DNA of 64,000 nucleotides, from contig CAUJGJ010000313.1 in NCBI GenBank assembly GCA_963170055.1, positions 3,731,701-3,795,700 on the forward strand, in the 5' to 3' direction. The translations under genes and the position numbers were made by a program. This document shows positions 1-12,112 of this stretch, one piece after another; within the stretch, counting starts at the first letter, position 1; every line of letters starts with the position of its first letter. Source of the DNA: Halisarca cf. caerulea. Its lineage: Eukaryota > Porifera > Demospongiae > Chondrillida > Halisarcidae. The notes beneath the pieces are model-generated. The model was not told the origin of the DNA. It saw only the letters and a program-made list of their open reading frames with translations, and did no database searches.

Positions 1-640
1 TTCAATCATTTCACAAGGGAAGAGAATGGTACTCCTTTGGTAATGATTGTGTTCTATGTACGCATTAGCCTCATTCGAATTCTCAAGCAGCCTGACTTCC
101 ACCTACCATGCATTCTTGCACATGCAAAATGGTGGGCAGAAGTAAGCCTGGGAATCTGGGAGTGAGACTAACCTGGCACATCAAGTGCTAATTACCCGCG
201 TGTAACCACAATGACCATACATGACTGTACGTGTGTTCTGACTGTATTTTGGTCACACTAAATCTGTAATTAATACAGTTTATATGAAAATGTTTGTAAC
301 ATGGACAAAAATTTCAGTGTCAATTTGTATATAATATTTAATTTATTCAAAGACCGCACTTCTGAATGGCTGAAAATGGGTAGAACTATTGGTTTCTTTA
401 TCATAAAGCAGATTTCACATGCAAGGATGATGTGAAACATGGCTGTCCATACTTTAAGACCAAAAAGATATTCACTAACAACTCCCTTCCATTATTGTAT
501 ACTATGCCATGCATTTTGTGTACTCAGTACTGATGACATTATTTCTATATATATTGCGAAATCAATATGTGGGTATTCTCATTAACTCATGATTGATAAT
601 GTATGCGAGTACACAAGTGTGAATTTATGTTTCATTTCAG
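1..640. other. Left edge; probable MRH-1 intron
   Basis: AT-rich non-coding sequence ending in a good polypyrimidine/AG acceptor (TTCATTTCAG at 631-640). Since the next exon starts in phase 0 in the middle of a known module type, this stretch is best read as the intron before it. I see no other exon here. Confidence 0.5.
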
Positions 641-859
641 GCTTGTCAACAAGTGAGTTCAACCGAGAAATTTGCTCTGGGTAACATTTCAACGGTTTCC
701 TTTGATGTCAGTAAATCAGATCCTTCAACAGGTCTGTGGATTGTAATTCTGTCCTATACTGGAGGCACTGAAGATAGGCGGTTTGATGTAGTCTTCACGC
801 TTGCCCCAAGAGGCTCAATTGAATTCAATTTTCTTGAAGAAAACCCAAAATTTGACTTT
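641..859 (+). CDS. MRH-1: single recognisable exon of an MRH-like gene (partial)
   Basis: This 219-nt exon (73 codons, phase 0 to phase 0) follows TTCATTTCAG and ends at the donor GTGAGT. It begins Ala-Cys-Gln and contains the block LSYTGGTEDRRFDV followed by ENPKFDF. The same layout occurs in the third exon of every module in the cluster downstream, so it is the C-terminal half of an MRH-like domain. It is most similar to the third-module exons of MRH-2 (26668-26892) and MRH-4 (46666-46890). The usual final Tyr is Phe here. Upstream exons must lie left of the window. A possible short terminal exon at 1679-1711, after a strong acceptor, would add about ten residues and a TGA stop, but it does not resemble the terminal exons of the other genes. 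The gene could also be a remnant. Confidence 0.7.
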
Positions 860-1100
860 GTGAGTTTCATATATTAATTATATGTATTTACTGCATATTG
901 TGTTAAACTGCCATAATACTCATTGTTACATTATCCTAATTGGCATTGAATAATTGAGCTTGTTGTAGTACACATAGTGATAATTGAGATTGGGGGTGCA
1001 TCATGGTGTTTTGGTTTGTAATTATTCACACACACGTGCACGTGCACGCACACAAACATTCACACACATGCACTCACACACGCACACACGCACATGCACG

Positions 1101-1181
<81 letters not shown>

Positions 1182-3215
1182 GCACACACAGGGTGTTTCG
1201 GTCTGTGGTCATCTGCAGCTGATTAAATTTTTATGAGGGACGGAAACACTCACATGCATTTCCTACAGTCAACAGTGTTGCAAGAAACTTGATAAACAGA
1301 TACCACTTGCATTATACAAACTGAATGTAGAATTTAGTGATTAGAAGAATCCGTCTTGGTGCATGATCAGTACATTGTAATTGTGATTACCATTTTTCTG
1401 CAGCATATGTTTGTGAAAGGAAACTTTGAAGTGCCAGAAAACTCGAAGAAAATTGTCTTTTCCAAAGCATGAGTTGTAAACTACCATACGTACGTCAGGA
1501 AATTTTCGCTGTACGAAACTTTCGTGGCTAGCCTCATATTTGGGGGTCATAAATTTTCATGGATAAATGAATTCACGGACTCTTCCTGTAGATAATGCAA
1601 CGAAAGGTCTTTTCTTGTTTTCTAAGCATTTGCATCTCCCAATGAATGAAATAATGTCTTTCTTTACTTATCCTATAGGTGTATTTTGTATTTCAATTTG
1701 TTGAAGAGTGAACCATTAAGATTTAGCAGGTGGAATGTAGTCCTCTTAGTGGTTATTCGTCAACGTTGCGGAAGCTTGAAGACTATTGGTGAAGATACAT
1801 ACGTAGCTATGTTCCTAAAGCTTAAAAAGCGAACCCAAAGAAAGGGAAACTAACAATCTAAGCAATGTACATTGTATGCGATAGATTTTACATGCAAACA
1901 ATTTCTTTAAGCGAAAGTGGTACACGATCCTGTCAGCAGCCATTAAAGTTTGCGGATGAATATTTTTGCGGATCCTTTCAAACCACGAAAACCACAAAAT
2001 TTATTAGCCATGAAAATTTCCTGACATATATGGTATTTATTTTGGAATGATTCTGTAGTGTGTCTGTCATGCATGTAGTGCACAAGTGTCCAGCATTGTT
2101 ATATCATACGATCAATTTTTGCATGACTTGAAAGCTTTTTCTAGTATTTGGTAGTACAGTACTTGGTATTATAGTACATGCAATATTTGGTAGTACAGTG
2201 AAATCTATAATCCAACACATCTGTAATCTGACCACCTTATGAGATATAGTCACCATATTTCAGTATGCTAAGAGTCACTCTATAATCTGACAACCTCTTA
2301 GTCTGACATATCTTCAGGTTCCATTGAGTGTCTGTCATAGTATATAGAGAGATTCACTGTACTAAAATATTCCATTCGGTATAGTGTCAATTTTAGGTAC
2401 TGTATGTTTAATATGATAGGTGTATCTATATCTCAGGTTTATGTATATTATAGCTAGAGTATTCCTGTCACAATGCTTCCATGCAGACATTTACTGACTT
2501 GTAGGCCCCTTTCAGGAGAATATCAATCACACAATTATAACAACAGACACAAAAAGCACATACAAAGGGGCATACACACCTGTGCAAGCCCTAATGATAC
2601 TCATATGGACTCATAGGTCATTCGCATTCCCAGTCCGAGACAGTGAGGTCATCTATCCATGCATGCACCAGATTTCTTTGCATGGCGACATGCCAGGAGG
2701 TGAGGTCTGGTTGCGGGGTTGTCAGCATGGCGTTCCAATGCGTGGGGAATAGTATCTGAGCAGGACATAGCCAGGAATGTCTGTGACAGTGTAGATAATA
2801 CAATCCGCCAGTCCCCACCCACCACAAGGCTGTTCCCCTGCATGCACACTGAGGTTTCCCACTGATTGAGGCCATAATCTAATCACACCCTCAACTTTGC
2901 CTCAGGGTATGTGTGACAAGACTTGAATGGAGATTTGTAAAATTGTATTAATAAGTACTTTGAAGATTACAATTCCTGTTTATCGCAAAGCCTTGTAAAT
3001 GCAGCCATAGAAATGTCTGATTAGTTGCCAGCAAACTGGTATTCTGTTCCAGGACTGAGCGGTACGTGATCTAATTACTATTCTACATAACAATATTAAT
3101 GGGAATAGAAGCTGGCTGCTAACTTGTTTAATTGCATTGCCATGGGGAGCTCAAGAACCAAACATATACACTGCAGGCTCAACCCTAGAGGACTATATGT
3201 ATGTGACATGCAAGT
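860..3215. other. Non-coding spacer with microsatellite and MITE debris
   Basis: Contains a CA microsatellite (about 1029-1175) and a degenerate TA-flanked inverted-repeat element (about 2200-2395, starting CAGTGAAATCTATAATCC and ending in a GATTCACTG-type end). No convincing exon apart from the tentative 1679-1711 candidate. The short ORFs at 2618-2875 (minus strand) have no recognisable domain. Confidence 0.5.
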
Positions 3216-3219
3216 ACAG

Positions 3220-3497
3220 TACACAGTGCTGGAAGCACGCATCACATCCATGCGGTAATGTGTAGAGAGTTATTTTAGTTCTATTGGTCATTGAATTGAG
3301 AGAGTTTACTGCATTGACGGCTATGTTTCACTATATTCAACATATATTCCTCATACCTACACAGTGCTGGAAGCACGCATCGCATACATGAGGTAATGTG
3401 CAGAGAGTTATTTTAGTTTCATTGGTCATTGAATTGAGAGGGTCTACTGCATTGACGGCTATGTTTCACTATTATTCAACATATTCCTCACACCTCT
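3220..3497. repeat. Tandem duplication, about 140-bp unit, two copies
   Basis: Two adjacent copies (about 3220-3357 and 3360-3497) begin ACACAGTGCTGGAAGCACGC and run through ATTGACGGCTATGTTTCACT, with scattered substitutions. No coding potential seen. Confidence 0.8.
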
Positions 3498-3569
3498 AAA
3501 CACCCTCTTTGCACATCCACATGTCCTGTATGTAGCTCATACATGTAATCTAACATTTGACCACATATA

Positions 3570-3716
3570 CAGTGGAGGTCTAAGACAACTCTCTTAAGCA
3601 AAATATCTCATATGGGGCCGGTGGAAGTCAGTATGGATTTAAGTTCTGTTTAAGATGAAATTCTCTTAAGATAAACGTTAAAGTCCATTGAATTTCATCT
3701 TAAGAGACCTCCACTG
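3570..3716. mobile_element. Short TA-flanked inverted-repeat element (MITE)
   Basis: Ends are inverted repeats: CAGTGGAGGTCTAAGACAAC on the left, and TTAAGAGACCTCCACTG on the right. TA occurs on both sides, as expected of a Tc1/mariner/pogo-type target duplication. The element is 147 bp and non-autonomous. Confidence 0.7.
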
Positions 3717-4099
3717 TAACTTACAAGTATATGTCACACTATGATCATCACTGGTACACACACCCTCTAGCTGTATGCATCCCACTTTGGATCGATCAGT
3801 CACTCCTCCACAAACATCCCACTTGAATCACTCCCACAAGCATCCCACTTCGATCACACCCTCCATAATAATCCTATAGCTATATACTTTTCATGTAGTA
3901 ACTATTGTAGTCTTTATATGCATGTACATGACGTATTATCTTGCGTCACTCCTATCTCATGTAATCCTTAATCCTTTAATATATATTCAGTCGGATTCTG
4001 CTCCGCCCCCTCACATATATCGTCCATCATTCAGTGTATTCCAAATCCTCATGTTTCCCATCCATGCAATCCACACTCTTACTCCCCTCTTGCATGTAC

Positions 4100-4560
4100 A
4101 TGTACCCCACCCCTAGCTCTTCCTCACATGTACCCCACCCCTCTTTCTCACATGTACCCCACCGCTATCTCATATGTACCCCACCCCTCTCCCTCACATG
4201 CACCCACCCTTCCCCCTCACATGTACCCCACCTGTCCCCCTCACATGTACCCCACCCCTCCCCCTCACATGTATCCATGCACCCCTCCCCCTCACATGTA
4301 CCCCACCCATCCCCCTCACATGTATCTATGCACCCCTCCCCCTCGAGATCACATGTACCCCACCCCTCCCCCTCACATGTATCCATGCACCCCTCCCCCT
4401 CGAGATCACATGTACCCCACCCCTCCCCCTCACATGTATCCATGCACCCCTCCCCCTCGAGATCACATGTACCCCACCCCTCCCCCTCACATGTATCCAT
4501 GCACCCCTCCCCCTTGAGATCACATGTACCCCACCCCTCCCCCTCATGCATATGTACCCC
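4100..4560. repeat. C-rich minisatellite, higher-order 57-bp unit
   Basis: Short CCCCTCCCCCTCACATGTAC-type blocks merge into a 57-bp unit repeated about four times (starts near 4331, 4388, 4445, 4502). The strand is strongly C-rich. It stays open in several frames, giving spurious Pro/His/Thr-rich ORFs. Confidence 0.9.
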
Positions 4561-4791
4561 ATCCGGCCACTATTATATACTTGTAGATAAAATACATATT
4601 ATGTATGCAATGAAATATAACAAACTCCCCTATAAGAGCAAAAACCTTTCTATAACAGACTGCTTGCATGTGTGGGTCCAGATAGATTGTTATGCATATA
4701 GAAAATAACCTCTGAATAGTGAAACCCTCTGTACATACAATGAACCGGTTTTTAGGTCCCAATGTGTCCATTATAGTAAGCTAGGTTCCAC

Positions 4792-5192
<401 letters not shown>

Positions 5193-5194
<2 letters not shown>

Positions 5195-8100
5195 TTTTTT
5201 TTTTTTTACACTTCAATCACCATTATTAAACCACAATCAGTATAATACAACACTGGTTGGTTAAGTAAGTGATGATAAAGGAGTCAGATATAAAGAATGT
5301 ACTGCCTACATGCTTGACTAAAACATGGCACAGTGGACCACAAGGACAAAAATTCAACTGACTCTAAGGAGGCACAAAAAGTGAAAAACTACGAGCACAT
5401 AATATAGACTAGTCTATAAAACTAACTACAGAAACGAAACAGTAGAGAAGACACTAAAGCATAAGTCCTGGGACTACTGTAACAGTGATGTTGGAAGAGA
5501 ATGAAAAGAATCCCAGCATACGAACATGGTAAAGCAAAAGGAACATGCACAGTTAAGGGGAGTTTCTGCTACACCAAATTGTAAATGATCCTGAGATGGC
5601 TGCTTTTGTCAGTGAGACAATGAAGGCATTCCACTCCTTTGCACGTGGCTTACACAGTTGCTTGAGTCGGAGCAGAGATGGCATGTCCAGAATTCCTCTG
5701 GACCCAACTTGGATGGTAATAAGCTGCGACGTGTATCCATTGCTTGTGCACAGCTGTAGGAGATCCTCATATCGGTTGCTCTTTCTTCTTTCTGCATCTG
5801 CAAAGTTGTCCTCAAAAGATACTGTAAGCTCAATCAGTGTGCAGCAATGGTCATCCCAAACGACGATGTCGGGTCGCTCGTCAGTGGCAGCAATGTGTGA
5901 TGGGAAGGAGTAGGGTAGTCCAGGCAGGTCTGCAAGTACATGAGTACTCTTGATGTGGGTGGTGATGAAGATGTTGATAAGGGACAGTACAGAGTCGTGC
6001 CTCTTATCAAACCTATGCTGACGTAGAGCCTCTTCGCACTTGTTTAGGACATGCTTGAGGGATTGTGTACAATATCCACAGAGCTTGCACTGTGCGGATA
6101 CTTGACCTCTGTACCACAGAGCCAAGTTTGCGTTGGTGGGTAGGGTGTCAATGGCAGCATTGTACGCAAACTTCATTTCCCTGTCCGGAAGGGAGGAGAC
6201 TGCTTCAGCCCAATACGAAAGGTCATCGTCAGTACAGAAAAATCTACCCTGCACTGTTAGATTAATCAGGTGTGACTTGCGTACACTGGAATCCTCATCA
6301 ATGATGCGCTGAGACACAATAGACTTCAGTTGACGTTTACAGCTGGTGATGTTTTCCGACTGCACGTCGCTAACAATGGCTGCTGGAGAGAATTTGCCCT
6401 TGGGGTGACTCTTTGTCTGCTTTGTTTCAAGGAAACGTATGCAATCATCTTGTGAGGTGGTGAAAATTACATGCCTAGAAGCCTGCTGCTGTTTGTACAA
6501 GGTAGTCAGCGCTGGTAATGCTAACCCGCCATCCTCCCTGGGGAGATAGAGAACCTTGGAGTTGCCTCCTTGTGGAATTCTCATCCATTTCTTGAGACAC
6601 TTGGTGGCCTTGGACTCTAACTCACGTTCAATCCATGAAATGGGAAGTTCCAGTACTCTAAAATCCCAGTTAAGACGAGGGCAGATGCCATCCTTGTACA
6701 ACCTGATCTTCTGCTTGACTGTGATGGGGGAAGAGTCCACTCGCAGAAGAAGATCCGTGAGTTTCATACTGAGGGACTCTTGATGACTGGTAGCTGACAG
6801 AAGCTTGGAAACAGGCATACCAAGGAAAGGAATGGAGTCATTGCCAAGAAATGGTATCTCTTCTGATCCAAGTGTGAGTTGAGGGTTGAAGAAGCGAGAG
6901 TCACTAGCCTTCCTGCTTTGTAGACCCAAAGCTCGGCACTTTGGAACCTTAGGCTCCATCCTTGCCCAATTCAACCAGATAGCGATGGCATGGAGCATCT
7001 CTTGGCACTTCTTAGCACTTCTGGCAATGAGGCAGGTGTCGTCGGCATACTGAAGGGTGGATAACTCCCTGTTGGTGGAGGAAAGACGATAGCCACTGTT
7101 TGGACAAACATGCTGAATGTGATCCAGTAGTAAGTTGATTGTTGTATTAAAGATGGACACAGATAAAGGATCACCCTGAAAAACCCCAACCCTCAAATCA
7201 ACAGGTTTGGTCTCCCATTTCTTACAAGTGATGACGGCTTGTTGGTTATCATAGAGGCTGGATATCAGAGCAAGAAACTCTAGTGGAGCATGGTAGTGCG
7301 ACAAGGCAAACTGTATGAGATGGTGATTGACACTACCGTAAGCATTAGCAAGGTCCAGCCAGGTAACAACAAGAGACCTCTGATGTTGGTTGGCATCCCT
7401 GAGAACTGACGAAAGTTTAAGCTGGTGTTCCTCACAGCCGGCAATACGGTTCTGGAAGGCCTTCTGGATGGTTGTATCTAGGTAAGAGTTTGTAGTCATG
7501 TGGGCATCCCAACGACGCTTGACGATGGAAGTGAACACTTTACCAATGCAAGATGTTAAAGCAATTGGTCGGAAATTTTTTGGTTCTGATGGAGATGCAT
7601 GCGCACTTGACTTGGGAATGAGCTTAATAACAGCCTTTTTCCATTGTGAGGGAACAAGACTGGTCATCAGACAGGTGTTGTAAAGGTGCAGTAGAGCAGA
7701 ATGGAGGGACGAGCAGCGCTTGAGGATGGTGTATGGGATACCGTCCAAAGGGTTGGGTGATGATCCACAGCGGCATTTCTTTAGCGTAAGGATTAGCTCG
7801 TCAAGGGTAATGGGGTCATAACAAAAGGGTGTGTGTGGAGCTGGAACATCTTGCATCCATGATGGTTTGGAGAAGATTTGGTTGTTGATAGAACTATAAG
7901 TATGACTGAAAAATTGATGTGCTTCATCCTCACTGAATGATGGTTGAGTATTGTCTGTTGCATCTGATAGCAGCTTCTCAGAAAACTTCCAAAAGTTTTT
8001 ACTGCATTGTTTAATGGTGTTCCTTGCTACTTTCATCCTATCCTTCTTCAAAACGTCTCTTCTTAGTTTATTGTGATATTTAACAAGGTCATGAAAGGCC

Positions 8101-8885
8101 TTGCCCAAGTCGATGAGGTCTTCCTTTGAACATGTGTCATGCTTCATTGCTTGTCGAAACTTTTTCTTGAGTGCATTCTTTTCACGGCGGATCTTAGATA
8201 ACGTTACCTGTAGATGAGGTTTATGATGGTTGTGGTGGTGGTGGTGTTGGTTCTGTTCCTGTTTGGGGGTGTTAATACCATGGTGAACTGCAAAGTAGTC
8301 ATAGATCAAGTGATTGAGAGTAGTGTTCATAAGGTCAACAGATGTCATAGATAGTATGGATGGGGTGACAACAGACTTCATATACTCATCAGCTTTCTTC
8401 CATGACTCAAGGTCACTCTGTGCTGGTAACTGAAGGCGATGCTTAGATGAGAAGGACACATTCATGGTTGATGAGAGAAATGGCGGTGGTGGTGTAGGCT
8501 GAGCATTATCCATCGACCCACTGTGCTGGGGTTGCAGGGGCTGTGGGATGGAGTCAGACTTATCAGCTACAAATAGATGGCAAGAATGGCTTGACTTCAG
8601 GTGAAGATCAAGTCTTTTAAAATTTCTCTTGCAGCCAGGGCATACATCCTTTCCCTTAGAAGTCTTCAGATAGTGATGATATTCCCGATTGTGTCGATTT
8701 GGGCATCGATGTAGGTGTTGACCAAGACTTCTAAATGACTTTCCACAGAAAGGACATGTGGTTACAGCTTCTGCCATTTACAAGTTGTTCTAATACAAAA
8801 AAAGCTGAAAGGACTTCAAAAAGCGAAATAAACTATTAAAAATACTAACTAAGCCTAAAACTAACTATAACTCTTCACTAAGTAA
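5193..8885 (-). mobile_element. RLE-type non-LTR retrotransposon 1, inserted in a (CA)n microsatellite
   Basis: About 3.7 kb on the minus strand with a 108-nt 5' leader (8778-8885), one intact ORF (5553-8777), a 3' UTR (5208-5552) and a 15-nt poly(A) tail (T on the plus strand, 5193-5207). Both outer boundaries abut (CA)n. The poly(A) tail, single ORF and C-terminal endonuclease identify a target-primed, site-preferring LINE of the R2/R4/NeSL/HERO/CRE broad group; I cannot name the clade. The intact ORF and intact tail suggest a young insertion. Confidence 0.93.
5553..8777 (-). CDS. Retrotransposon 1 polyprotein: zinc fingers, reverse transcriptase, restriction-like endonuclease
   Basis: 1074 residues, uninterrupted. 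The N terminus has two C2H2-type fingers (CPFC at 8-11, CPGC at 46-49), typical of DNA-binding R2-like proteins. The reverse transcriptase spans about residues 385-620: the palm motif is present as TWLDLANAYGSVNH, then FQGDPLS (about 533-539) and the catalytic YADD (577-580). A CCHC knuckle follows (C897, C900, H909, C914), then a restriction-like endonuclease signature, RPD at 968-970 and IELT with E983. This order (fingers, RT, CCHC, PD-(D/E)XK nuclease) is that of early-branching site-specific LINEs. There is no APE-type endonuclease, second ORF or RNase H domain. The protein should nick target DNA and copy its own RNA there. Start chosen at the first Met, just before the first finger (MAEAVTTCPFC). 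Confidence 0.95.
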   Translation of the reverse strand: MAEAVTTCPFCGKSFRSLGQHLHRCPNRHNREYHHYLKTSKGKDVCPGCKRNFKRLDLHLKSSHSCHLFVADKSDSIPQPLQPQHSGSMDNAQPTPPPPFLSSTMNVSFSSKHRLQLPAQSDLESWKKADEYMKSVVTPSILSMTSVDLMNTTLNHLIYDYFAVHHGINTPKQEQNQHHHHHNHHKPHLQVTLSKIRREKNALKKKFRQAMKHDTCSKEDLIDLGKAFHDLVKYHNKLRRDVLKKDRMKVARNTIKQCSKNFWKFSEKLLSDATDNTQPSFSEDEAHQFFSHTYSSINNQIFSKPSWMQDVPAPHTPFCYDPITLDELILTLKKCRCGSSPNPLDGIPYTILKRCSSLHSALLHLYNTCLMTSLVPSQWKKAVIKLIPKSSAHASPSEPKNFRPIALTSCIGKVFTSIVKRRWDAHMTTNSYLDTTIQKAFQNRIAGCEEHQLKLSSVLRDANQHQRSLVVTWLDLANAYGSVNHHLIQFALSHYHAPLEFLALISSLYDNQQAVITCKKWETKPVDLRVGVFQGDPLSVSIFNTTINLLLDHIQHVCPNSGYRLSSTNRELSTLQYADDTCLIARSAKKCQEMLHAIAIWLNWARMEPKVPKCRALGLQSRKASDSRFFNPQLTLGSEEIPFLGNDSIPFLGMPVSKLLSATSHQESLSMKLTDLLLRVDSSPITVKQKIRLYKDGICPRLNWDFRVLELPISWIERELESKATKCLKKWMRIPQGGNSKVLYLPREDGGLALPALTTLYKQQQASRHVIFTTSQDDCIRFLETKQTKSHPKGKFSPAAIVSDVQSENITSCKRQLKSIVSQRIIDEDSSVRKSHLINLTVQGRFFCTDDDLSYWAEAVSSLPDREMKFAYNAAIDTLPTNANLALWYRGQVSAQCKLCGYCTQSLKHVLNKCEEALRQHRFDKRHDSVLSLINIFITTHIKSTHVLADLPGLPYSFPSHIAATDERPDIVVWDDHCCTLIELTVSFEDNFADAERRKSNRYEDLLQLCTSNGYTSQLITIQVGSRGILDMPSLLRLKQLCKPRAKEWNAFIVSLTKAAISGSFTIWCSRNSP

Positions 8886-8889
8886 CACA

Positions 8890-8959
<70 letters not shown>

Positions 8960-8962
8960 GCA

Positions 8963-9013
<51 letters not shown>

Positions 9014-9030
9014 GCACACACACGACACTT
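8886..9030. repeat. (CA)n microsatellite, right flank of LINE element 1
   Basis: CA repeat with the same variant islands (CATACA, then CTGCACGCACACACATACAC) in the same order as the last ~120 bp of the left flank. Confidence 0.95.
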
Positions 9031-9178
9031 TATCCATGTACATCTACTTATATCCCATGCACTCCACACACTCTGAATCCATATTGATTACACATGTCTT
9101 GTAGCCTGCCACAACTACTGTAAGGACTCTGTCATGCGACTTAGATACAGCCATTGAAGTTGGTGGCTTCAAAGACTT

Positions 9179-9378
9179 NNNNNNNNNNNNNNNNNNNNNN
9201 NNNNNNNNNNNNNNNNNNNNNNNNNNNNNNNNNNNNNNNNNNNNNNNNNNNNNNNNNNNNNNNNNNNNNNNNNNNNNNNNNNNNNNNNNNNNNNNNNNNN
9301 NNNNNNNNNNNNNNNNNNNNNNNNNNNNNNNNNNNNNNNNNNNNNNNNNNNNNNNNNNNNNNNNNNNNNNNNNNNNNN
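9179..9378. other. Assembly gap, exactly 200 N
   Basis: A run of exactly 200 N, the conventional fixed-size scaffolding join. True distance and orientation across it are unknown. Confidence 0.98.
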
Positions 9379-9809
9379 CACGGTCAATCATTTGGGTATC
9401 ACATGCCATTATGCTTGCATGACTTGTGATATAATATACTGAAGTGAACTGTGAAATGCCCCTCCCATGTCCTGAGGGCAAATTTATCTGCACTCAGGCA
9501 TGGGTGGGGCATTAGATTACAGGTACAAACATTAGGAACAACAGTACCAGAGTTGATCAGCTATCATTCTATTTTTGCATTCTTACATTTCAGATTGCAT
9601 TAATCAGTTATTTAAATATTTTTGCTGTTTAAGTAGAAAAAACATGCCTCCAGATTAAGATCACTAAGAAATGAGACATCAATTGACATGCATACTATTA
9701 TAGCAATTATTATGGGTTCTAATGTAATAGAAGTGCATTGTGTTATCGTGAGACCATCCTCCCTTAACTCAGTTTTATATTCCTCATGCAATTATAACTA
9801 CTGTTGCTG

Positions 9810-10028
<219 letters not shown>

Positions 10029-10275
10029 ATACGTATAATATTATGTGCATTTGTGCATATATGTGTGTATGTATGCATGCATATGGGTATGTGTGCGTGG
10101 ATATCAATATTAATCCAACATGCAGCCCTGACAAGCATGCAGTATCACATACATGTATTTTGTTCATTGCATGGTTCACTGCGTGCTGCAATCTTGTATT
10201 TTGACTTATTAACGAATATTAATTAAGTCAATTATAGCAAAAGTGTAGAAAGCCTTTTAATAGCAAGAATCCTAA

Positions 10276-10337
10276 CAATTGCACAAAGTGCACAGACTAT
10301 AAATTTGTTCACACAAGCGATTCAGCTGTGCAGTAGT
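10276..10337 (+). promoter_or_regulatory. Conserved TATA-containing promoter of TGF-beta gene 1
   Basis: CAAAGTGCACAGACTATAAA lies about 40 bp before the ATG. The same block is found upstream of the inverted copy on the minus strand. The TATAAAT at 10298-10304 fits a TATA box with a very short 5' UTR. Promoter function is inferred from conservation and position. Confidence 0.5.
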
Positions 10338-12112
10338 ATGAAAATAATGGCTGCAACTAAGAGTGTCGCACTCATGTGTGCCATTTTCACAGTTGTATTG
10401 AAGATGAACAGGTCAATGTGTCCTGCACAGGACGACAAACTTTTAGTAGAGAAGAGATTGGAAGCATTCAAAAGCAATTTCTTGGCCAAGTTGGGGTTGG
10501 ACCAAGTTCCTGAAAATCCTAAGGAAAACATATCTTTCAGTGACCTGGATGAAAGTATTAAGCTAGCTTATGAAGATGCTGTCAACTCTCTGTCTGATTC
10601 GTATTCTGGTGAATGTTCAAGATGTCGGCATTGTCAAAGGCCAGATGATACTGATGCCTACTATGCAGAAGTCTTCCAAGAAGTTAAAGGAAGTAAGCCC
10701 TGATCAATTTGCTTGCATGGTCATATGCATTATTTTCATGGTCCAGATGATTAGGTGTCACACTGCAAGCATGCACTCATATGAAGTATACCAAACCTAT
10801 AATACAGGACTATTAAAATGTGTATATACACATTGCAAGTATACACATATATATTGCAATGAAACTGAGTGACTGTCTTAAAATTTAAACTTTGGTATCT
10901 ATACTGAAAGAAGGACCATCTGCCTATCGCTATAAGAGACCACTGTACTCTGATCATTGAGCCATTTTAGCAATACATTTAGCAACCTGCAGCTGGCAAT
11001 ATTGAGACCATCTGATCGAGATGAGAGTTAGGGACAGTGTTAATGGTCTTAATCCACAGGTTTCAATATTACAGTCAAACCTCTCTACAATGAACTCCCT
11101 GAGGACCGCTGAAAAGGTTCACTACTTGCAGGGTACTCACTACATCAGGGTCCATTTGCACTAGAGGAATTAGATGAGCATTCTATAAGGCGGGTCCATG
11201 TTTGTTGTTAGGGAGTTCATTGCATCCCAAGTTCATCATAGCAGGTCAAGTGTAATGGTGCACTAAATGTGGTTTAAAAAATTTATTTGCAAGTTTTGCC
11301 TTTGTTTTGTAGCTGTAAGTACCAATGGACGAAAGGCTGAGTTTCAACTGCTACAACTGACAAGAAGTAACAATCTGAAGCGAGCCATGCTTAACTTTCC
11401 AGTGAAGTCAAATCAGCAACTTCAGCATTACAGCAGGCAACAGAGAGCCACTTCTGATCAACGGGTGAAACTTTATCTAAAGGCATATGGCCCACAAAAT
11501 CAAACTGTGTCACGAAGGTTAATTCATGAAGAAGAGTGCAACACTGATTCAGAAACTGAAACGGTAAAAATTGATGTTACGTCACTCCTAAAAGCGTATG
11601 GCATCCCAGAAGATGGCAGCAACGATGACCATTCTGTGGTACTTGAAGCTGATTTTGAAACAGTGACTGATGTGTTAATTTCTACCAACACTAGTAGAAC
11701 ACGATTGACAGTTGTCAGTAAAATGGTTGAGGAAGGAGACAGAAACAAACGTCAAGTTGATTCTACCTCAGCTGAATATTGCCTAGCAATACCACATGAA
11801 AGAAGATGCTGTTTGAAAAGTCTGCCGGTTGATTTTAGACACATTGGCTGGAAATGGGTAATATCCCCATCGGTCGCCAACATATATTACTGTGCAGGAG
11901 CATGTCCATATGCATGGCACGATGATCCAGAGAGGCATCGTCCCCAACTTCTGAGGGCATACAGGAAACTGAATCCAACTAGTGCTCCCGAACCATGCTG
12001 CTCTGCTGCAAGAATGAGGGGATTAGCGGTGGTCATCAAGAAGTATGCTGATAAACCAGCTGAACCTGTGACAATACCTCATATGGTCGTAGAATCATGT
12101 ATTTGTGATTAA
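10338..12112 (+). CDS. TGF-beta superfamily ligand, copy 1 (two exons)
   Basis: Exons 10338-10692 and 11313-12112 join in phase 1 (donor GTAAGC, acceptor TTTTGTAG) to give 384 residues, close to vertebrate TGF-beta precursors. The start MKIMAATK is conserved in the inverted copy and opens a hydrophobic signal peptide. Exon 1 encodes the prodomain start (VEKRLEAFKSNFLAKLGL, like the family's latency helix) and an unusual ECSRCRHC cluster. Exon 2 carries the rest of the prodomain, a furin-type RNKR site and the mature domain. The mature domain has nine cysteines (YC, RRCC, YYCAGAC, EPCC, SCIC) with GWKW and CPYAW. The extra N-terminal Cys next to the CC pair matches TGF-beta/activin ligands rather than BMPs, and IDFR/GWKW/CPYxW spacing is closest to TGF-beta proper. 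It should be a secreted, cleaved, disulfide-linked dimer signalling through type I/II receptor kinases. A possible AATAAA lies at 12692. Confidence 0.93.

Noticed and set aside
1679..1711. Possible terminal exon of MRH-1 (ten residues and TGA after a strong acceptor)
   Set aside because: Phase fits, but the peptide does not resemble the terminal exons of the other genes; kept only as a remark.
4034..4708. Pro/Ser/His repeat ORF of 224 codons and overlapping frames
   Set aside because: It simply follows the 57-bp minisatellite; all frames on both strands are open.
5596..7683. Plus-strand ORFs within LINE element 1 and antisense ORFs within LINE element 2 (40518-40892, 40828-41196, 41811-42083)
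   Set aside because: Shadows of the intact retrotransposon ORFs, with no domains of their own.
9044..9493. ORFs running through the N gaps (also 59290-59703)
   Set aside because: The frame across 200 N is arbitrary.
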